Below are positions 12,601 to 27,600 of a stretch of DNA of 64,000 nucleotides, piece by piece; position 1 is the stretch's first letter; each line of letters begins with the position of its first letter. A program made the translations under genes and the position numbers. The DNA lies in NCBI GenBank assembly GCA_026413225.1, contig CM048552.1:50173001-50237000 (forward strand), given 5' to 3'. Source of the DNA: Otis tarda (Eukaryota > Chordata > Aves > Otidiformes > Otididae). The notes below the pieces were generated by a model that saw only the letters and a list, made by a program, of their open reading frames with translations, was not told the origin of the DNA and searched no databases.

Positions 12601-15600
12601 GAGTATTCTTGTATTGTGTCAGAGTTCCCCTTTAATGTTGGTGTGCAGTGCAGTAGCAGGTAGCACTGAGCTAATAGGATTGCATGTAATATTTCCTTCA
12701 ACAAAAGTGAAAAAAAAAGATTTGGTACTTTCCCACTCATAAGAGTTTCAGCTAGAAAAGAACAACCCCTCTGGCCTGAAAACTGTTTTTTGAGGATCAT
12801 CTATTGGGGCCAAGTTAAAATTGAGAAGGTGATTTTGTGTCAACTAAACTAACTCTCTGGGTGGGGAGGGGGGGTGCTTTTCAGGATTTGCTGAACTGCA
12901 GATGGATGAATTAGATGTGGTGGATAGTTTTGGAACCGTTCCCTTCCTTGACTACAAACATTTTGCTCTTAGAACTTTCTTTCCAGAGGTAAGTATTTAC
13001 AACATTTCGGTTGTCAGCCCTGCCTCATAATGAAAAAGCTAGGCAGGTCAGGATCAAATAACTGAAGTAAATACTGCACAGTAATTGCACGTTATTTTCA
13101 GAAGAAACTTTTCTTAAATCGAGAATTACCAAAGAACACTTAAGGCTGTACTTCTCTATATTTAACCAAGCCTTAATGCTGTAGATAAAGCACCAGTGTT
13201 GAATTTTCAAGGGTTGTGTGTGCATCCATTTCTTTTTTGCCCAGCCTCACTAAGTTGCTTGCCTTTCAGGCCATCCTAACTAAGCTATAATTTATCCATT
13301 GTGGTTTTTTGTTCTCATGCTTTCACTTTCCATGCTATAGCTAATTAAAGTAACAATCAGACGAGCTAACATGCTAGTTAACATCATGACAGTTCCTAAT
13401 TAGACTTGTGGGATGAGGAAATGGCTCTAAGGTCATGCTGACTTTCTACTTCAGGCCGCTGAAAGAAATGGTACGACCTTGATTCAAAGGACTGCACATC
13501 AAATGCTTAAAAATTACATAAGTACTTAAGTGCTGTCCAGTTTAGAGGTTGATATTTTCGTTGTTCTTTGGAGCAGTTTGTGCTACTGCATCACAGGACC
13601 AAAGAGGTCTTGTCTTGAATGTTTTACTTCTCTTGCTTGCTCTTTTTTTTGCATATATGGGACATTATGATGCTGTTAAGTGCCCTTTTTTTTGTACGAC
13701 ACCAAATACAAGACACTAAGGCAGAATAATATTTAACAACTACATATGCATAATCTTTGTACGCTTTGAGTCCAGTTCTCATGCCAAAGGAAACTGGGAA
13801 TATCTCTTCTGGTACTGCTGTGATGCCCCCAGTCTCATTTGTATGGGGTCACTAGGAGGCTGGAAGAAAATGGACCAAGGAAACCTTACTTTCTGCATCT
13901 CTTTCCTTTGAATTTGTTTTGTTGCCAGGCACATTAGCATTAAAATGGTGTTTTTATTTTTAGGAATATATCTTTTCCTAGTGATAGTCCGCTGTCAAAA
14001 CACTAACAGTCTGTAGAAGCTGTCTGGGTGGAAATGCTTGGCTTTATGCAAATAAAGAAGAAAGAAAAATAGGCACGAAGTCTGCCACTCTGTTGCATCA
14101 TGTGAGGTCAGAAAGGGAAGGGCTTCTGTTTTGCCTTGGCAAGTCTCACACCACTGTGCATCCTAGAAATGATTCCAATTCGGTTTTGTCTCAGTTTGAA
14201 ATACTGCTATGATGACGGTAAACTTGCCACTGTTAGCTCTCTTCAGACACGTGATGTCAGCAGAATTATTTAACGTATTGTGTCCCAATTTTTTCTTCCA
14301 AGTACTTACCATTTACATGTGTCCAAACATGCCTTGTGCTGTATGAATGTGGGAGAAGAGCAGTGCTCTACTAAATAAATATTACAAATGAACAGAAAAG
14401 ATGATGGGGTAGTAGATTACAACTAAGTGTCGAAAGGGTTGACAGAAGGGTTGAAGTGACAAACCACCACTTCCCTCACTTGACCTCTTGTGTTTGAATT
14501 ATGTCCGCGTTGTGCTCTTTCTGCCTTACAGTGTGCCTGATGGGCTTTGTCTCATCTAATCTAAGCTGTTTAAACACAGACATTGAAGCTGTTCACTGAG
14601 CATCTTCTGTAGTCGGTGCAGAGACAGGCAGCTCAAGAAAGTTATTCATCCCACTTGCCCAAGACATCTGTCTCAGGATGGGATGAGTTGCTTAAAGAGG
14701 GAGTCAGATACCTAAAACTCTATCTTTAGGTCAGATACCTAAAACTCTATCTTCATTTTGAGCTTTGAGCTTCCTGCTGCTTCAATTTTCTATATTTAAT
14801 CTGGCTTGATGGTTTTTGTTTGTTCTTCATATTTGTAGGTGTTAAACGGATATTACATCTATTCTTAAAATATTCGTTATGTTCAGCCTGATTTTTTGCT
14901 TTACTTGTTAAATTTGGATTATTGTTTCTGTTTTCCCTCCATCTCCCCCATTGTTTGGTTTAATGCTACCATGCTTGTTCCCTATTCACAAGCATTTTTA
15001 ACCTTTAACATGGTTCTGATTTTTTCACTCTATGTATGTGAGATTTATTGGTAGATGGTGTTAGGGGTGCTGAAGAAGTTCTGGAAAAATGGGAATAGCC
15101 AGTGGAGGAAGATGAAGAAGAGTGGTAGAGGAGAAGAGAACAGGAGGCATGAGGAAAGGGAGAGGCAAAAAATCAGATACATAGGTGAAAGATTACATGT
15201 GGGCTGGCAATGTGCACTTGCAGCCCAGAAAGCCAGTCATACCATGGGCTACATCAAAAGAAGCGTGGCCAGCAGGTCAAGGGAGGGGATTCTGCCCCTC
15301 TGCTCTGCTCTCATTAGACCCCACCTGGAGTACTGTGTTCACCTCTGGGGTCCTCGGCACAAGAAAGACATGACCTGTTAGAGCAGATCCAGAGGAGGGC
15401 CACAAAAATGGTCAGAGGGCTGGGACACCTCTCCTACAAAGGAAGCCTGAGCGAGCTGGGGTTGTTCAGCCTGGAGAAGAGAAGGATCCGGGGACACCTT
15501 ATAGCGGCCTTTCAATATAAAGGAGGCTTGTAAGAAAGATGGAGAGAGACTTTTTACTAGGGGCTGTAGTGACAGGGTGAGGGGCAATGGTTTTAAACTG

Positions 15601-18600
15601 GAAGAGGATATATTTGTATGGACATAAGGAAGAAATTCTTTACGATGAGGGTGGTGAGGCACTGGAACAGGTTGCCAAGAAAAACTGTGGATTCCCCCTC
15701 CCTGGAAGTGTTCAAAGCCAGGTTGGATGGGACTTTGAGGAGCCTGATGTAATGGAAGATGCCCCTGCCTATGGCAGGGGCTTGGACTAGGTGATATTTG
15801 AAGGTCCCTTCAAACCTAAACCATTCGGTGATTCTATGATTCTGTAAAGAAACTAGGGCCTGCCAGCATCACAGATAAAGCAGATGATGGTAAATGTTAC
15901 TAGTGTAAATTTGTTGCTCGAGGGTGCTGCTTTGGGACCATGCAGCTGTGTTGGAACCTTACAGGCTGTAAGAGTCCGACGAGAGGCATTGACAAGGTGT
16001 TTGAGAACTGGGAGCTTCCATTTGTGGTGAGAGCTTTCGCTAGAACTGGATGGGTGGTGGCACCTGTGCCTCTCTGGAGACTGACAGCGTGGACCTCCTG
16101 GAGAGTTCGTTAGTGAACATTCATAAAATGCCTTGAAATGAATGGAGGCAGATGAACTCAAGTGTCAATCTGTTACAGAAACCGTGTACCAAAGGCTATC
16201 ATTGCCATCCAGGAAGGATGCAGCCTGCAGCACCCCTTGCACATTTGCAGATGAGGATAATAAACAGCTTTTCCCGTGGAGCGCTGGTTGGCTGCTGTGC
16301 TAGTGCAGCTCAGCAGCGTAGCGTAACACACACAGTGACACTGAGTCAATACCAGGTCATCTTTGCGAGTTCACTTTTCAGTGAACCTTGGCAGCACCTT
16401 TGCGGAAGTTATTGTATAGAGGTTATATATTGTAGCTGCATTAGAAGCCAGTATTTCCATTGTTTTTTTTTCAAGTTGTGTGCCATCAGGAACATGCTTC
16501 GCATGTTTAATGTACATGTGTTAGAAACTTTTGGTATACATAAGAATGACAAATATCACGTCTTGTATTTTAGTCAGGAGGCTTTGCATCCATCTTCAGT
16601 GAAGACATGCCACAGGTAAGCTGATGTAGTGTGATATGCCATAATTAATAAATATTTTTTTCAAGAGTGATTGTATCCCTTATCTCAGTGTTCTCCTAGA
16701 ACACATCAGATTGCATTTTCGATATGTTCCCTTTCCCTCATGAGGAAGGTTGCATGGGTTGACACATAAAAATAATTTTGTATGTAAGATGCTGTTACCT
16801 AATGTATCTTATGACTTATTTAAATAAGTGATAGATAAGTGAATCTAGTGATGGCAAATGACGGGCAAACTTAACTATTGGCGTTACTTTGTGTATATGA
16901 CAGAAAATGTATGCTCTGCATGTGTGTACTTTGTGTTGTACACAAACACAAATGCATCTTCAATAAAATCATGAGACCCATGAAAGAAATGCAAAATTTC
17001 CACTGATTTGAATGAGGCCAGGATCTTATCCCAAATGTTGCTTACCATTTTTCTGAGCATTAAGAATCCATCATAGCCAAACTACAGTTTGCTTATTTTT
17101 GTTTAACTATTCCAGAGCAGAGACCAAACGAGCAAGGATGAAAGCGTCAACATGTTGCATGCTTTAATTTGTAACAAGAACTTTCTTGTTACTCTCATTC
17201 ACACCCTTGAAAAGCAGACTAATTTCTCTGTGAAAGACAGGTATAGTATGATTATGCTTATCATCTTCAAGACAAAGAATTAGCAGGAAAAAAACCAACA
17301 TGGATTGTAGCACTCAAATGTAATTTCTGCTTCTTGCAAAACAAGGTTGCATTACTCCAGAGCAATTTTCCATCTTCTCCATCTGCACGCACTGAGGAAG
17401 AAAAAACATTGCCGTTAAAACAAGCCATTAAAGAGAAATCAGAATGTTTGTACATGTAAACAAAAAGGCAAAGGAGCAGGAAAACTCACTTCAAAACTGT
17501 AAACACTTCCTGCAGTTAGATCAACAGTAATACAGTTTATAAATGTTCTGTCACTGAAGCAGGTGTTGTTCTGCGGAATTAAATTTAGAGACACAAATTC
17601 TGTGTTTAAAAAATAATCACAAGAGCAGATGGACTTGCATTTTTTTTGTATTTTTGTAGAGAACAGTGGACAGTTTCTGTGCCTAAGGAGGGAAAGTGTA
17701 GGATATGAACTGCACTGAAGTATATTTCATTTATTAAAGATGACTAGGAAGAGAAATTCCAAGTATTATAGCATTCTGGGATTTTTTTTTCTTTTTTTTT
17801 TTTTTTTTTTTTTTTTCTTTTTTTTTTTTAACAGGTGCTTGTTTGCATCCTTCTTGACTATTGCACTACAAACTAAGCTAGTTTATCTCACCCATATTTT
17901 GGAAGTGTTGACAAGGGACTTGATGGAGCAATCAAGCAACGTACAGCCTAAGCTTCTGCTCAGACGAACTGAATCTGTGGTAGAAAAATTGCTGACAAAC
18001 TGGATGTCTGTTTGCCTTTCTGGATTTCTCCGGGTACGTGTACAGCTTTTCACTACATAAAACTTGCAAAGAATTTTTTAAAAATTATATCTTCCATAGG
18101 AATTGTTAGAGGAATCAATGTAAAGCATTCAGTCTAACATTTAACTTTATTAATGTGCACTCTTCTAGTTTAGGTGATTTAGCTAGCTGTGATCAATGGG
18201 ATGTAGGAAAAGAGGGCATCTGTAAGCAATGATTATGTCATTTATTTGGCTGAGCTTTGGGTAATTTTGAAAATCTAGCATATCCTTTTCTCACGTCAGA
18301 CATTATTTCCATGAGATGTATTGTGATCATACTAAAAGACTGACACACTTGTTAAAATGCAGCTGGACCTTTCTATGCAAGCTGTTGGAAAGCTACTATG
18401 TAATGGGGATTTAAGGAATATCATTTTTTGGAAAACTAAACTTCTTTCCAAACTTTTTTATCTCCAAACATCATTGCAGATTTCAACAACTAAATTACTT
18501 CAAGTGGAAACAAAATAAGCATTTTATTTCATTTTACTGTTTGTTTATTTTAGCCAATTTGGTAGCACTTTGGTTTTGGTTTCAGTGCTTGTTTATGCTT

Positions 18601-21600
18601 CCTGTCTCCCTTACCGGTGTGATGGTATCACACTGTTGGTATCACTTGTGTCGGTCCTTGCATTAATACAGCAGCAGAAGCATTTGAGGCTCAGCAGCTC
18701 GCCTCGATTTCCTGAAACCCCAGGAGAGAGCCAAGGAATGGTCAGAGATCTGTTCTTGGTACACCAGTCGTCTTTACAGAGCTGTGCTAGTGAGATGCCT
18801 TAGCCAGGCTGCAGGAATGGTATCACATGGAAACAAAGCTCCGTCCTTCCTTTCTGAGGTGCCTTCCTGAAGCCTGGGGTTCAGGCAGGAGTGGGAAGCC
18901 CCCGTTTCGTTCCCTCTTTCACTGATACACCATGTGACTGATAAAGCATGTCTCCCATCATCTTTCTCCCAAGGCTTTTTTCAGGGACAAGAAGGGGAAA
19001 TGCCAGTTCAAAAGGAAACTAGTTGTTAGCTTGTTTTCTCACAAGACTGAAAAAGGAAGAAATAGCTGAAGTATGCGTGTGAACACATGCATGTCCTACC
19101 CACCACCCGCTCTTGGGTGGAACTAGGAAGAGTCTGCCAGGTGGAGCAGGAGCAGCTTATCTGCAGTGTGCTTGTGCACAGCAAGGGGCTGCGAGCTGGC
19201 TTGCCACCCACTCCAGCTGTCCCTTGCTATTTGCATGAGGCTTTCACACCGAGAAGCAAAGGATGGAGGTTAAAGAAGTAACTAGATAAATCTACTCAGA
19301 GGGATTTTATTTTCTAATTGCAAGATAACAAGTTAGTTAAAAGGAAATGACTTAATTTGTTACACTTGATTGCTTTCTAGTTATTCATGCCCATTTAATG
19401 ATTACAACAATAAACGTGTTCCTTGCGTTTGTTTCATGTCCTAGGAGACAATTGGCGAACCTTTCTATTTGCTAGTGACAACCCTCAATCAGAGGATAAA
19501 CAAAGGACCTGTTGATGCGATAACTTGCAAAGCCCTGTACACGCTTAACGAAGACTGGCTGCTGTGGCAAGTGTCTGAATTCAAAACAGTGGTATGTTTG
19601 CCTCCCTTTGCCTATGGACAACTAGGATGTTTTCTCTTTTTCTGGGAAGCTAAATTAAGGCTCTTGGACACTAAGGTGATGGTTAAGTACCCAGATAATA
19701 AGCTTGTTATTGCTGACAAAGTTTCAAAACACAATAGAGTTTAACTAGCTGGTATTTCACCAATATACGTTTCACAAATAGCACTCACTCCTCGCTTCAC
19801 AGCATGCCTTAATCACCAAAGGTTAGGCTTAATGAAATTTCAGGGTATTAAAATTCCTTCTTATTTTAAAATGTGCTACAAAAATGTAAACATATGCTTA
19901 GAATTTAAACTAAATTACGCTTTTTCAATGAATGAAAGGATGGAATGCAGAGGTTTTATTTTTCTGTTGTGTTTACTTGTGGCTAATCTTCAGGCAGCGG
20001 TAGTTTGCTGCGGGTTTCCATGTTATTACTTCCCAATTAGCAAGGTTACAGTGTGGTGGATTTTAATTAGTTGCTTAGTTAAAAACAAGGTATCTGAGAA
20101 GCCTAGCTAAGTTTCTGAGCTTTACCATGTATTTCTGGCCTTTCTCAAAGTAACTACAAAATGCTTCCTGTTCTTTGAAAGCCGGAATTCTCTTACTGGT
20201 TGTCATTCTGAAACTGAAGAGAGAAGGGACAGCAAGGATTATCGCACTTCAGAGCATGTAAAGATTGCAACTTTTTGAGTAGGAGATCTGAAAAAGGTTT
20301 TCAAAGTAACCAGAGTACTTTTTTTCCCTAGAATTTCCAAAATATTTTAAGTCTGAGAACTTAAAAATCTGCATTTCCAGCCATTTCCATAACTACCTCA
20401 CTTCTTAACTCCTGGCTTCCTCTCAGAGTTATCAGACATACTTAAGAGTATGAGAAGTGCAACGGGATAGTGGGCTTCAGAGCTTGGGAGGAGAAACTGC
20501 CAGGGCAGCAACTGTCATGACAGGGACACTGCGTCTGGTGGCTTTGGAGGAGAATTTGGGCCTTTTCGGAGCCCTTATTCTGAGCCTCAGGCAGAGCTGG
20601 AGCTCCCAGGTCTGCCCATCTTCTGGTTTTGCAGCAAGAACCTGGAGGTCCTAAGATGCCACATACTGGAGTAGACTACAAGACCCTGGAAATTTTGGCT
20701 GGTCAGCAATCCGTTGGACTTAGCTTACTGGGTCATGTAGGAAGCTGAAATGACAACCTTTCTGTGAAACATTTCTGTATTGTCATTTTCTGCTGAAAGC
20801 TCTTGGACTGACAAATTTATAGTCAAGTCTTCTTAAAGCTGTTTTCAAAGCTGTTGTCGGAAACTTCATTTGAAGGTACGTCAAGCTAAGTTACCACAGT
20901 GTGCATTTAGAAAGCAAGTTTCTGACTAAAAATTAAATGCGTGAGCCCGTATCTTTGGTTTCCTTGTTTGTGTGCCGCGTTCTGGCATGCATTTGGGATT
21001 CAGGGTAAGTTTAGATATATTGCTGCTATACATAGTCATAGGATACAAAACCCAGTAGTTACGCAGAGCAACCATTTTCAAGCAGGCTCGATGTCTGTTA
21101 CTAGTAGACTGCGCAGGAACATCTGGTCCTGTGGAATTGATTGACTTTTCTTATTTTAGGCACAAATTCAAATTGAGAGCACTCAATTGCTGACTGAAAC
21201 TGCTGAACGCTGCCTTGAATGCTTTTCCTAGTGCCACTTCTGTGCTTGCAGTGGCTGATAGGGTCTTGTGGACAGCCTGCAGCAGGGAGAGGGGAAGTGG
21301 TCTGAAGGACTTGGTATCAGTGAGGAAGGCTGTCTGCAGAGGGTTGAGGAAGTGAGAGATCACATAGCCTTTCTCGGACGTTGTTTGCTTTGAACTTTAT
21401 ATTCCTGCTTTTAAACAGGAGATAATTATACTGTTATAGGGTTAATAAGTCAGCTTTCCCCAGTAAGGTCCAGCAGTTTATTGGACTTAGTTGAGAGGTG
21501 GCTTAATGTTCCCTTCAAAACAGTTAGAAAAGGAGAGAGGATCCTGCAGTAGAATTACAGAGATAGAGCCCAAGGACTCTCACTCTGGCTGGACAGGGAA

Positions 21601-24600
21601 ACAGTTTTGTTTGGTGTTTTGTCTAAGATTCATGCTGGAAACTAAAACTGTGCTGTGAAAGAGATTTAGGTGGAACAGTGAGGCTTTCTGGGCTGAGGAA
21701 GCAGGCCAGCTGTGCACGTTTTCTCTTCAAGAATAGCATTTAAGAGGATGCTAAAGTGGAAGGAGTCAGCTTTTCTTCTCTCACTAACACCACTTCACAT
21801 GCACTACAATGGCATGTAGGACCTGTGAGCGTACAGACAGGAAAACAAGTATTTTCTTCTTTCTTTGGAAGAAAACTTCTGCCTAAAGGATTGCAGGTTT
21901 TGTTTTCTAGATGAACTAAATTCTGAGCTGAGTTTTCAAATGCATTTGCACACTTGCTCACTGTAGTTACATACTGAGTCTTGCAGTATTTTGTTGGTAT
22001 TTTATTTTGCCCCTTTCCACAGCCCCATAATAGCAGTGCATTAAAGACTGCCTGTCCAGAGCAAACTGTAAAAACACAGCCAAAAAGAGGGCGACAGAAA
22101 GATACTGAAGCACGTCTGCAGATGTGGGCACTTGAAGATGCAGGGATACATCTGGTAGGGAGTTCAATTCTCAAATCAGTGGCAGGGCACAAAGAAGGGT
22201 GTAGGCACTCTGCATGCAAATCTCTTCTTTCAGGACTGGGACTTTGGTTCTAAACCAAAAAAAAAATACAGACTTCTAAAAATCAGGGGAGCTTCACACA
22301 TTTTCTCCTAAACACATCACTATGCAGATAAACTCTTGAGGCAGGAGAAGGAAGAAGCACTGGGCATAGGGAAAGAAGAAAGGATAAGAGATATGTTCTA
22401 AAATTCAGGCCATTTCTAACAAGAAGAAAAGAGAACTAAGAAACATGTTGGGTTTGAATTGTATTAGAGCTGTCCCTTGGCTGGGCCCCATGCCTTTTAA
22501 AAAAAGGCTACGGACCTTGGGACCGGCCGACCCCCCCCCCACTGTTACCCCTCTCTACTGGAAAGGGTCAGATGTCAAAGAGAGATGGACTGCTGAAGTA
22601 AATACTCAAGCAGAGGAATTGAAGGAAGGATGCTTCTGAAAGCACCGATCCCGTATGAGCTGAGGGGCCCACAGCGTGTGGTTTCACGCTGTGCTTACCT
22701 TTGATTAATGAGAAGTAAAACTGCCTTGAAAGAGACTTGGATATGTTGTGAAGCCTTCTCACAGGCTGAGGAAGAAAGCCTGCTTTCTCTCAGGTAGACA
22801 AGCAGCTGCACCCCATGGTAGATAATTTGCTCAGTGACTGATGAAGAAGTGCGGTACACAGCTGAGTCTTAGTATTTCACTGAAGTGTTTCGTTTTAAAT
22901 AGAAAAGCTACACAATGCCAGTCTGGCATGGGAGAAGCTCTCAGTGGAATCTCTCCTGTGGAAAACCAGGGGAGACTTCTTCATGTGGTAGACTTGGTGC
23001 TCTGGCATTCTTCTGAGTAGTCACTGTTTATTTTTAAAAAAGGGATTTGGGCTGTTGAATTCTTTGCTAAAATGAGTGTACATTTTTAGCTGGGAAGAAG
23101 TTATCTAATTCACCTGTTCAGCCAACAGCCTTTTATTGAAAGTGAAGCAAAGCCACGTGGTGGAAGGTTGTTTAAAGTGTTCAACTGCTTTACGAGTCAA
23201 AAGAAGGGTGTTAAAAGAAGTGGGAGGGCCGTAAGGGAGAAAAGCAGAGACAGGGAACCCAATTTCTTTCTAAAACACCATGCCTGTGGTATTATTAGGC
23301 ACACTTTGTGAGAGATAAGGAAGCTATTAAAAGCATGTGACATATGGGGATTTTCGTCAGCAGGAAAGGACACAGCAGCCCTCGCTAGGAAGCGAGCAGT
23401 GCAGATGTTGGCAACAGGAGAGTCTTCTGAATTTGGTACAGCTTGTGTACCATACAGATTGAGTAGCAACCGTTGCTTTGCAGAGCGCCCATCTAGCCTA
23501 AATTTAACTCCTGCAACATTTTCTCTGCCGGTGTATTGGCTGTTCTGTAACCTCTTCATGGATAACTGATCTGGCTGCTGCAGAAGGATCGTATGATCAA
23601 TCTGATTTTTCCTGTGTTTTGTATGTCATAGTCTGGGAGACAGGCGAGTAGGTTTTAAGCAGTTTTGTTGTGCTGTAAGTCACGGTGCTGTCTCTTTTAC
23701 ATAATTCTCTAACTTCTACCATTCAAAATTTTTTCTTGTTTTTTTTCAGTCTGTCTGATAAATGGAAATATGCTTTGTGCAGATGCATAGCTGAATAGAG
23801 AACAGAGTAATGAATAAGAGCCCTTGAATATCCCAGATGACTTTTCTTTACTTCTAAGAAAATATGGTGTTAGCCCATTTCTTTATTAAGCCACATCTCA
23901 TTTATTATCTGCTATGGATTATTAATAGCTTTACTAAATAATTCATTGTTTGAAATTCATTTTCAAGAAAACTACAAATTTGAAAAAACAGCTGTAAACA
24001 TTGTCTTCAAATGTCATTATTACTGTCACTGCATGAGTGAAAACTTGTTTTAAAAATTTGTTCCTGGATTTTAGCTAGGTTCCAGGCTAGTTCCCACACA
24101 AGCAGTTGCAGATGCTTGCCTTGGTCTCCTTTAGAAGCCTTTAACATTTCCTGCAACCTGCGTTAAACCTTTGCTGAAGAGCACTGTGACTGTGTTGCTA
24201 ACCACTAATTTCTAGCGCGTGAAGTCCCAACTCTAGATATTACTAGGTTGAACCACATGTCATGTAATTTCCTCCTGAATCTCTCTCTAAGTTAACTTGT
24301 ATTTTTGTTACCTTTGCAAAGTGAGAGAGGTTAGAAAAGGGCCTGATGAGAGTTCCTCATGACTTCAATGTGTCCTCCTATGATTTCTCTTACATGTTTT
24401 CTGACCTTCAGAGCTGATCATAAAAGGGCTTTCATAATTCTACAGTCATTTCTGATTCTTTTTCTAGTTCTGCACTTGGTGTCTAAATGCAGTGATTGTG
24501 ACTGTCAGCTTCTGATTAATGGTTTCTCAAGCCAGGGATTGTGCTGTCAGACAGGTTCAATCTGATTTATTAAAACTTCAGCTACAGAGAGAAGACATAA

Positions 24601-27600
24601 TAATAATTGGCTTTCCTAGCTCCCCATCAATTGCTTCATCACTTAAGATTAACTTCTGCAGGAAATCATATCAGCAAAACTGTCTGGCTCTCTTGGTATA
24701 GATACTTTTATGCATTTAAATATTTCTTCCCATCTGACCACTTCTTTGAGTCATGAAGTGCTGTTATTATCCTCACATTGTGGATACTTTCAATTGAGGA
24801 GTCCATAAATGACTTGTATTCCACCTACATAAAGGACAACTACTTTCTTTTTACAGTCCTGTCATCCTACAATGAGTAGAGCGGGGATGGGAGGACTCTC
24901 ACATGCTGATAACTGAAGAAGCTGCACATTTATGTGCAATCTGTGTGAGAGCATGTGAAAAGAAAATTCTCTGCAGCAGAGAAAAAGACAGTTTCTCCTG
25001 ACAGTCTGAAAGGAAGAGGAAATGAAGGAGAAGCAGGAACATGAATATTGCAGTGTAGGAATAATGTTAGGAGGAAAGGATCAACAAAAAGAAGGAATGC
25101 TTCTGAGGATGTAAAGACAAATCATCATCAGTTAAAGAGTGAGTAACTGCTCCTGTAAGATCAGTTTGGAGACTAGAAGAGACAAAGACTTAGATTAAAA
25201 TGAGTTTTCCAAAGGTAAAATACAGTTAGTCCCTGTCCACATGTTTATCTTACAAGACCATGACCTCAGGGCAGTCAAAAGTCAAGGACAGGACTGTTGT
25301 CTGTTCAGCTGGTCTGTGGGCTTAACCAAGCATGACTCCCTCATTCCTGTGCCAATATATTTTTTACTAATTTTCTGCATGAAATCCCAACCCGAGGCAT
25401 GGCATCCAGTCTGGTTCTCCTTCTGCAGGCACCATTCCCGCATCTCCTTCTCTTCTGTTCCGTCTGTCCTTTCCATGGACTCATTTTCCTCGCAATTAAA
25501 CGTCTCGGTGTCCTGATTAAGTTATTCTCAGTTACTTCAGCTACATCCTAGTCTTTATTGAATCCTGATCTTCATAGTTTTGCAGTCCTGTTTTTAATAC
25601 TCCTTTTGCTTCTCTAGAAACAATAAAATTAATTTATGTCTCATTGGACTATTTTTTTTCACGACTAGTGTGTCATAATTTTCACTCATGCTTGGGTACT
25701 GGTAATAAAGCAGAAAATAGCATTCTGTAACTATTAATAACTACCCATTTTTCTAAGAAGAGAGAAAAGTTGTCCCTGTAGCAACCTAGACAGAAGTTAT
25801 TTCCTTTACATAACAACAGGGAAAAAAATTTTTTAAATTACTTCCTCTTTTCATGATCACTCCTTTATTGAGTCGCACTGCAGTGCTCACATTTCAGACA
25901 AAAGATGTGTATTACACCAGAAATGTCCAACAGCCAGAATGATCCAAATATGTAGATTTTCCTATGCCACTTGCAGTCAAGAGCTGGCACCTAACCTAAA
26001 CCGCTTGTTTTCATTATTTCCCGAGACACCTGCAGCTTGAATGTTTGTATCCATGTAGCTGAACAGTGATGTCCCTGCAAGGGGCAGGCTACGGCACTGG
26101 AAATGAGTGCTGTTATCCCTTGGCATTAGCAATCCTGTGTTCATCCCTTTTCCCTGCCTTTTTGAAGCAGCTGATCTGCCTGACCTAACAGAAATACAAC
26201 CTGACTAAAAACATTCCCTGGAGATGGTCACCCAGACTCATTGGCACCTCCCTCTACCTCATATTCACCTTGTGCAGCCCAGCAGATCATATTGTAGAAA
26301 CACGGAATCTTAAGGTTGGAAGAGACCTCTAAGATCATCAAGTCCAACTGTCAACCTAACACCACCATGCCTACTAAACTATGTCCTGAAGTGCCACATC
26401 TACATGTTCTTTGAACACCTGCAGGGATGGTGACTCCACCACTTCCTTGGACAGCCTGTTCCAGCGCCTGGTCACTTTTTCAGTAAAGAAGTGTTTCCTA
26501 ATATCCAACCTAAACCTCCCCTGCTGCAACTTGAGACCGTTTCCTCTTGTCCTATCAGAAGTTACTTGGGAGAAGAGACCAACACCCGCCTCTCTACAAC
26601 CTCCCTTCAGGTAGTTGTAGAGAGTAATGAGGTCTCCCCTCAGCCTCCTCTTCTCCGATGATGAGTTGCGTCTTGGCTAAGAGTAGCTGTGAGCTAAAGG
26701 GCAGGGATGTTGTAACTGAACAGATCGTGTGGGTGTTTGGTCTGGATTAATAGAATAAATCACACTTTTCTGTGCAGATCTGGACCACTTTCGGTTCTGT
26801 CTGCTGCAACATGCTTTCCCTTTCCACTGCTTCTGCAGCAGCCCTGTCTCTGCTGCCTCTAGAGACATGGCTGTGTGCAGACAGACACTGAACGCCTGAC
26901 TCCAGGGAGGTGTATTTTTGGGTATGATATCGGGTACTCAGCATGATCTGCTGGTGTCAATACGCATTTGAACACTGCTTCCTGTCCACTCAAAATCAAT
27001 CACGCTTGCCATGACGACTTACTTAGCAACCTTATCAGATCTCTAGTTGCTTGCAGTTTTGCTTTTAAGGCATTCATTTTAAATAAAAGATCTGCTTTTT
27101 TTAGAACATAAGTTGTAATTTTTCCTGGTCTCTTGTCTTTTTTTAGCAATTTGCTGAAATAGATTTGCACAAAAGCAGAATACAAAATAGACTTTTGGAA
27201 ATATATAGTTATATATCTTTGATTCTTCAAACAAGAGGAGTTCTAAATGCTTCATTGTGTAATTCCTTCAAATAATCTTTGTTCAAAACAGGTTTAATAA
27301 TAAATAAGCTGCAAATCTCTCAGGTTTACTGTGAGGAGTTTTGTAGGTTGTTCCCTGTAAATCAGAATAACGTGGTTTTTTTCCCAGACAGTGAACGTTA
27401 TCTTTGAAAAAATCTCAGAAAATGAGAGTGGAGATGCCTGTCAAACTATCCAAGTTAATGTTCTAGACTGTGACACCATAGGCCAAGTCAAGGAGAAGAG
27501 TCTTCAGGCTTTCCTTAATAAGAATGGCTTTCTCTATGGTCTTCAGCTGGATGAAATTGGTCTTGGTAAGAGACTGTTACTGTGTTATATTTTCATATAG

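Larger units (their letters stand above)
12989..16573 (+). other. PLXNC1: PLXNC1 intron with CR1 insertion
   Basis: A 3.6 kb intron containing a CR1 fragment at about 15195-15848 and a 27-base tandem duplication at 14703-14753. Nothing else was recognised. Confidence 0.85.

Noticed and set aside
15055-15381. 108-residue open frame
   Set aside because: Its second half is the CR1 reverse-transcriptase end; the first half is unrelated Lys/Arg/Glu-rich sequence.
16152-16619. 155-residue + open frame running into the 42-base PLXNC1 exon
   Set aside because: The overlap with the exon is in a different frame from the plexin reading; the rest is intron.
17740-18060. Open frame with a poly-phenylalanine stretch
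   Set aside because: An artefact of the T-rich tract read through into the real exon at 17835.
21740-22219. 159-residue open frame on -
   Set aside because: Low-complexity composition, no family resemblance, and an overlapping open frame on + is equally good.
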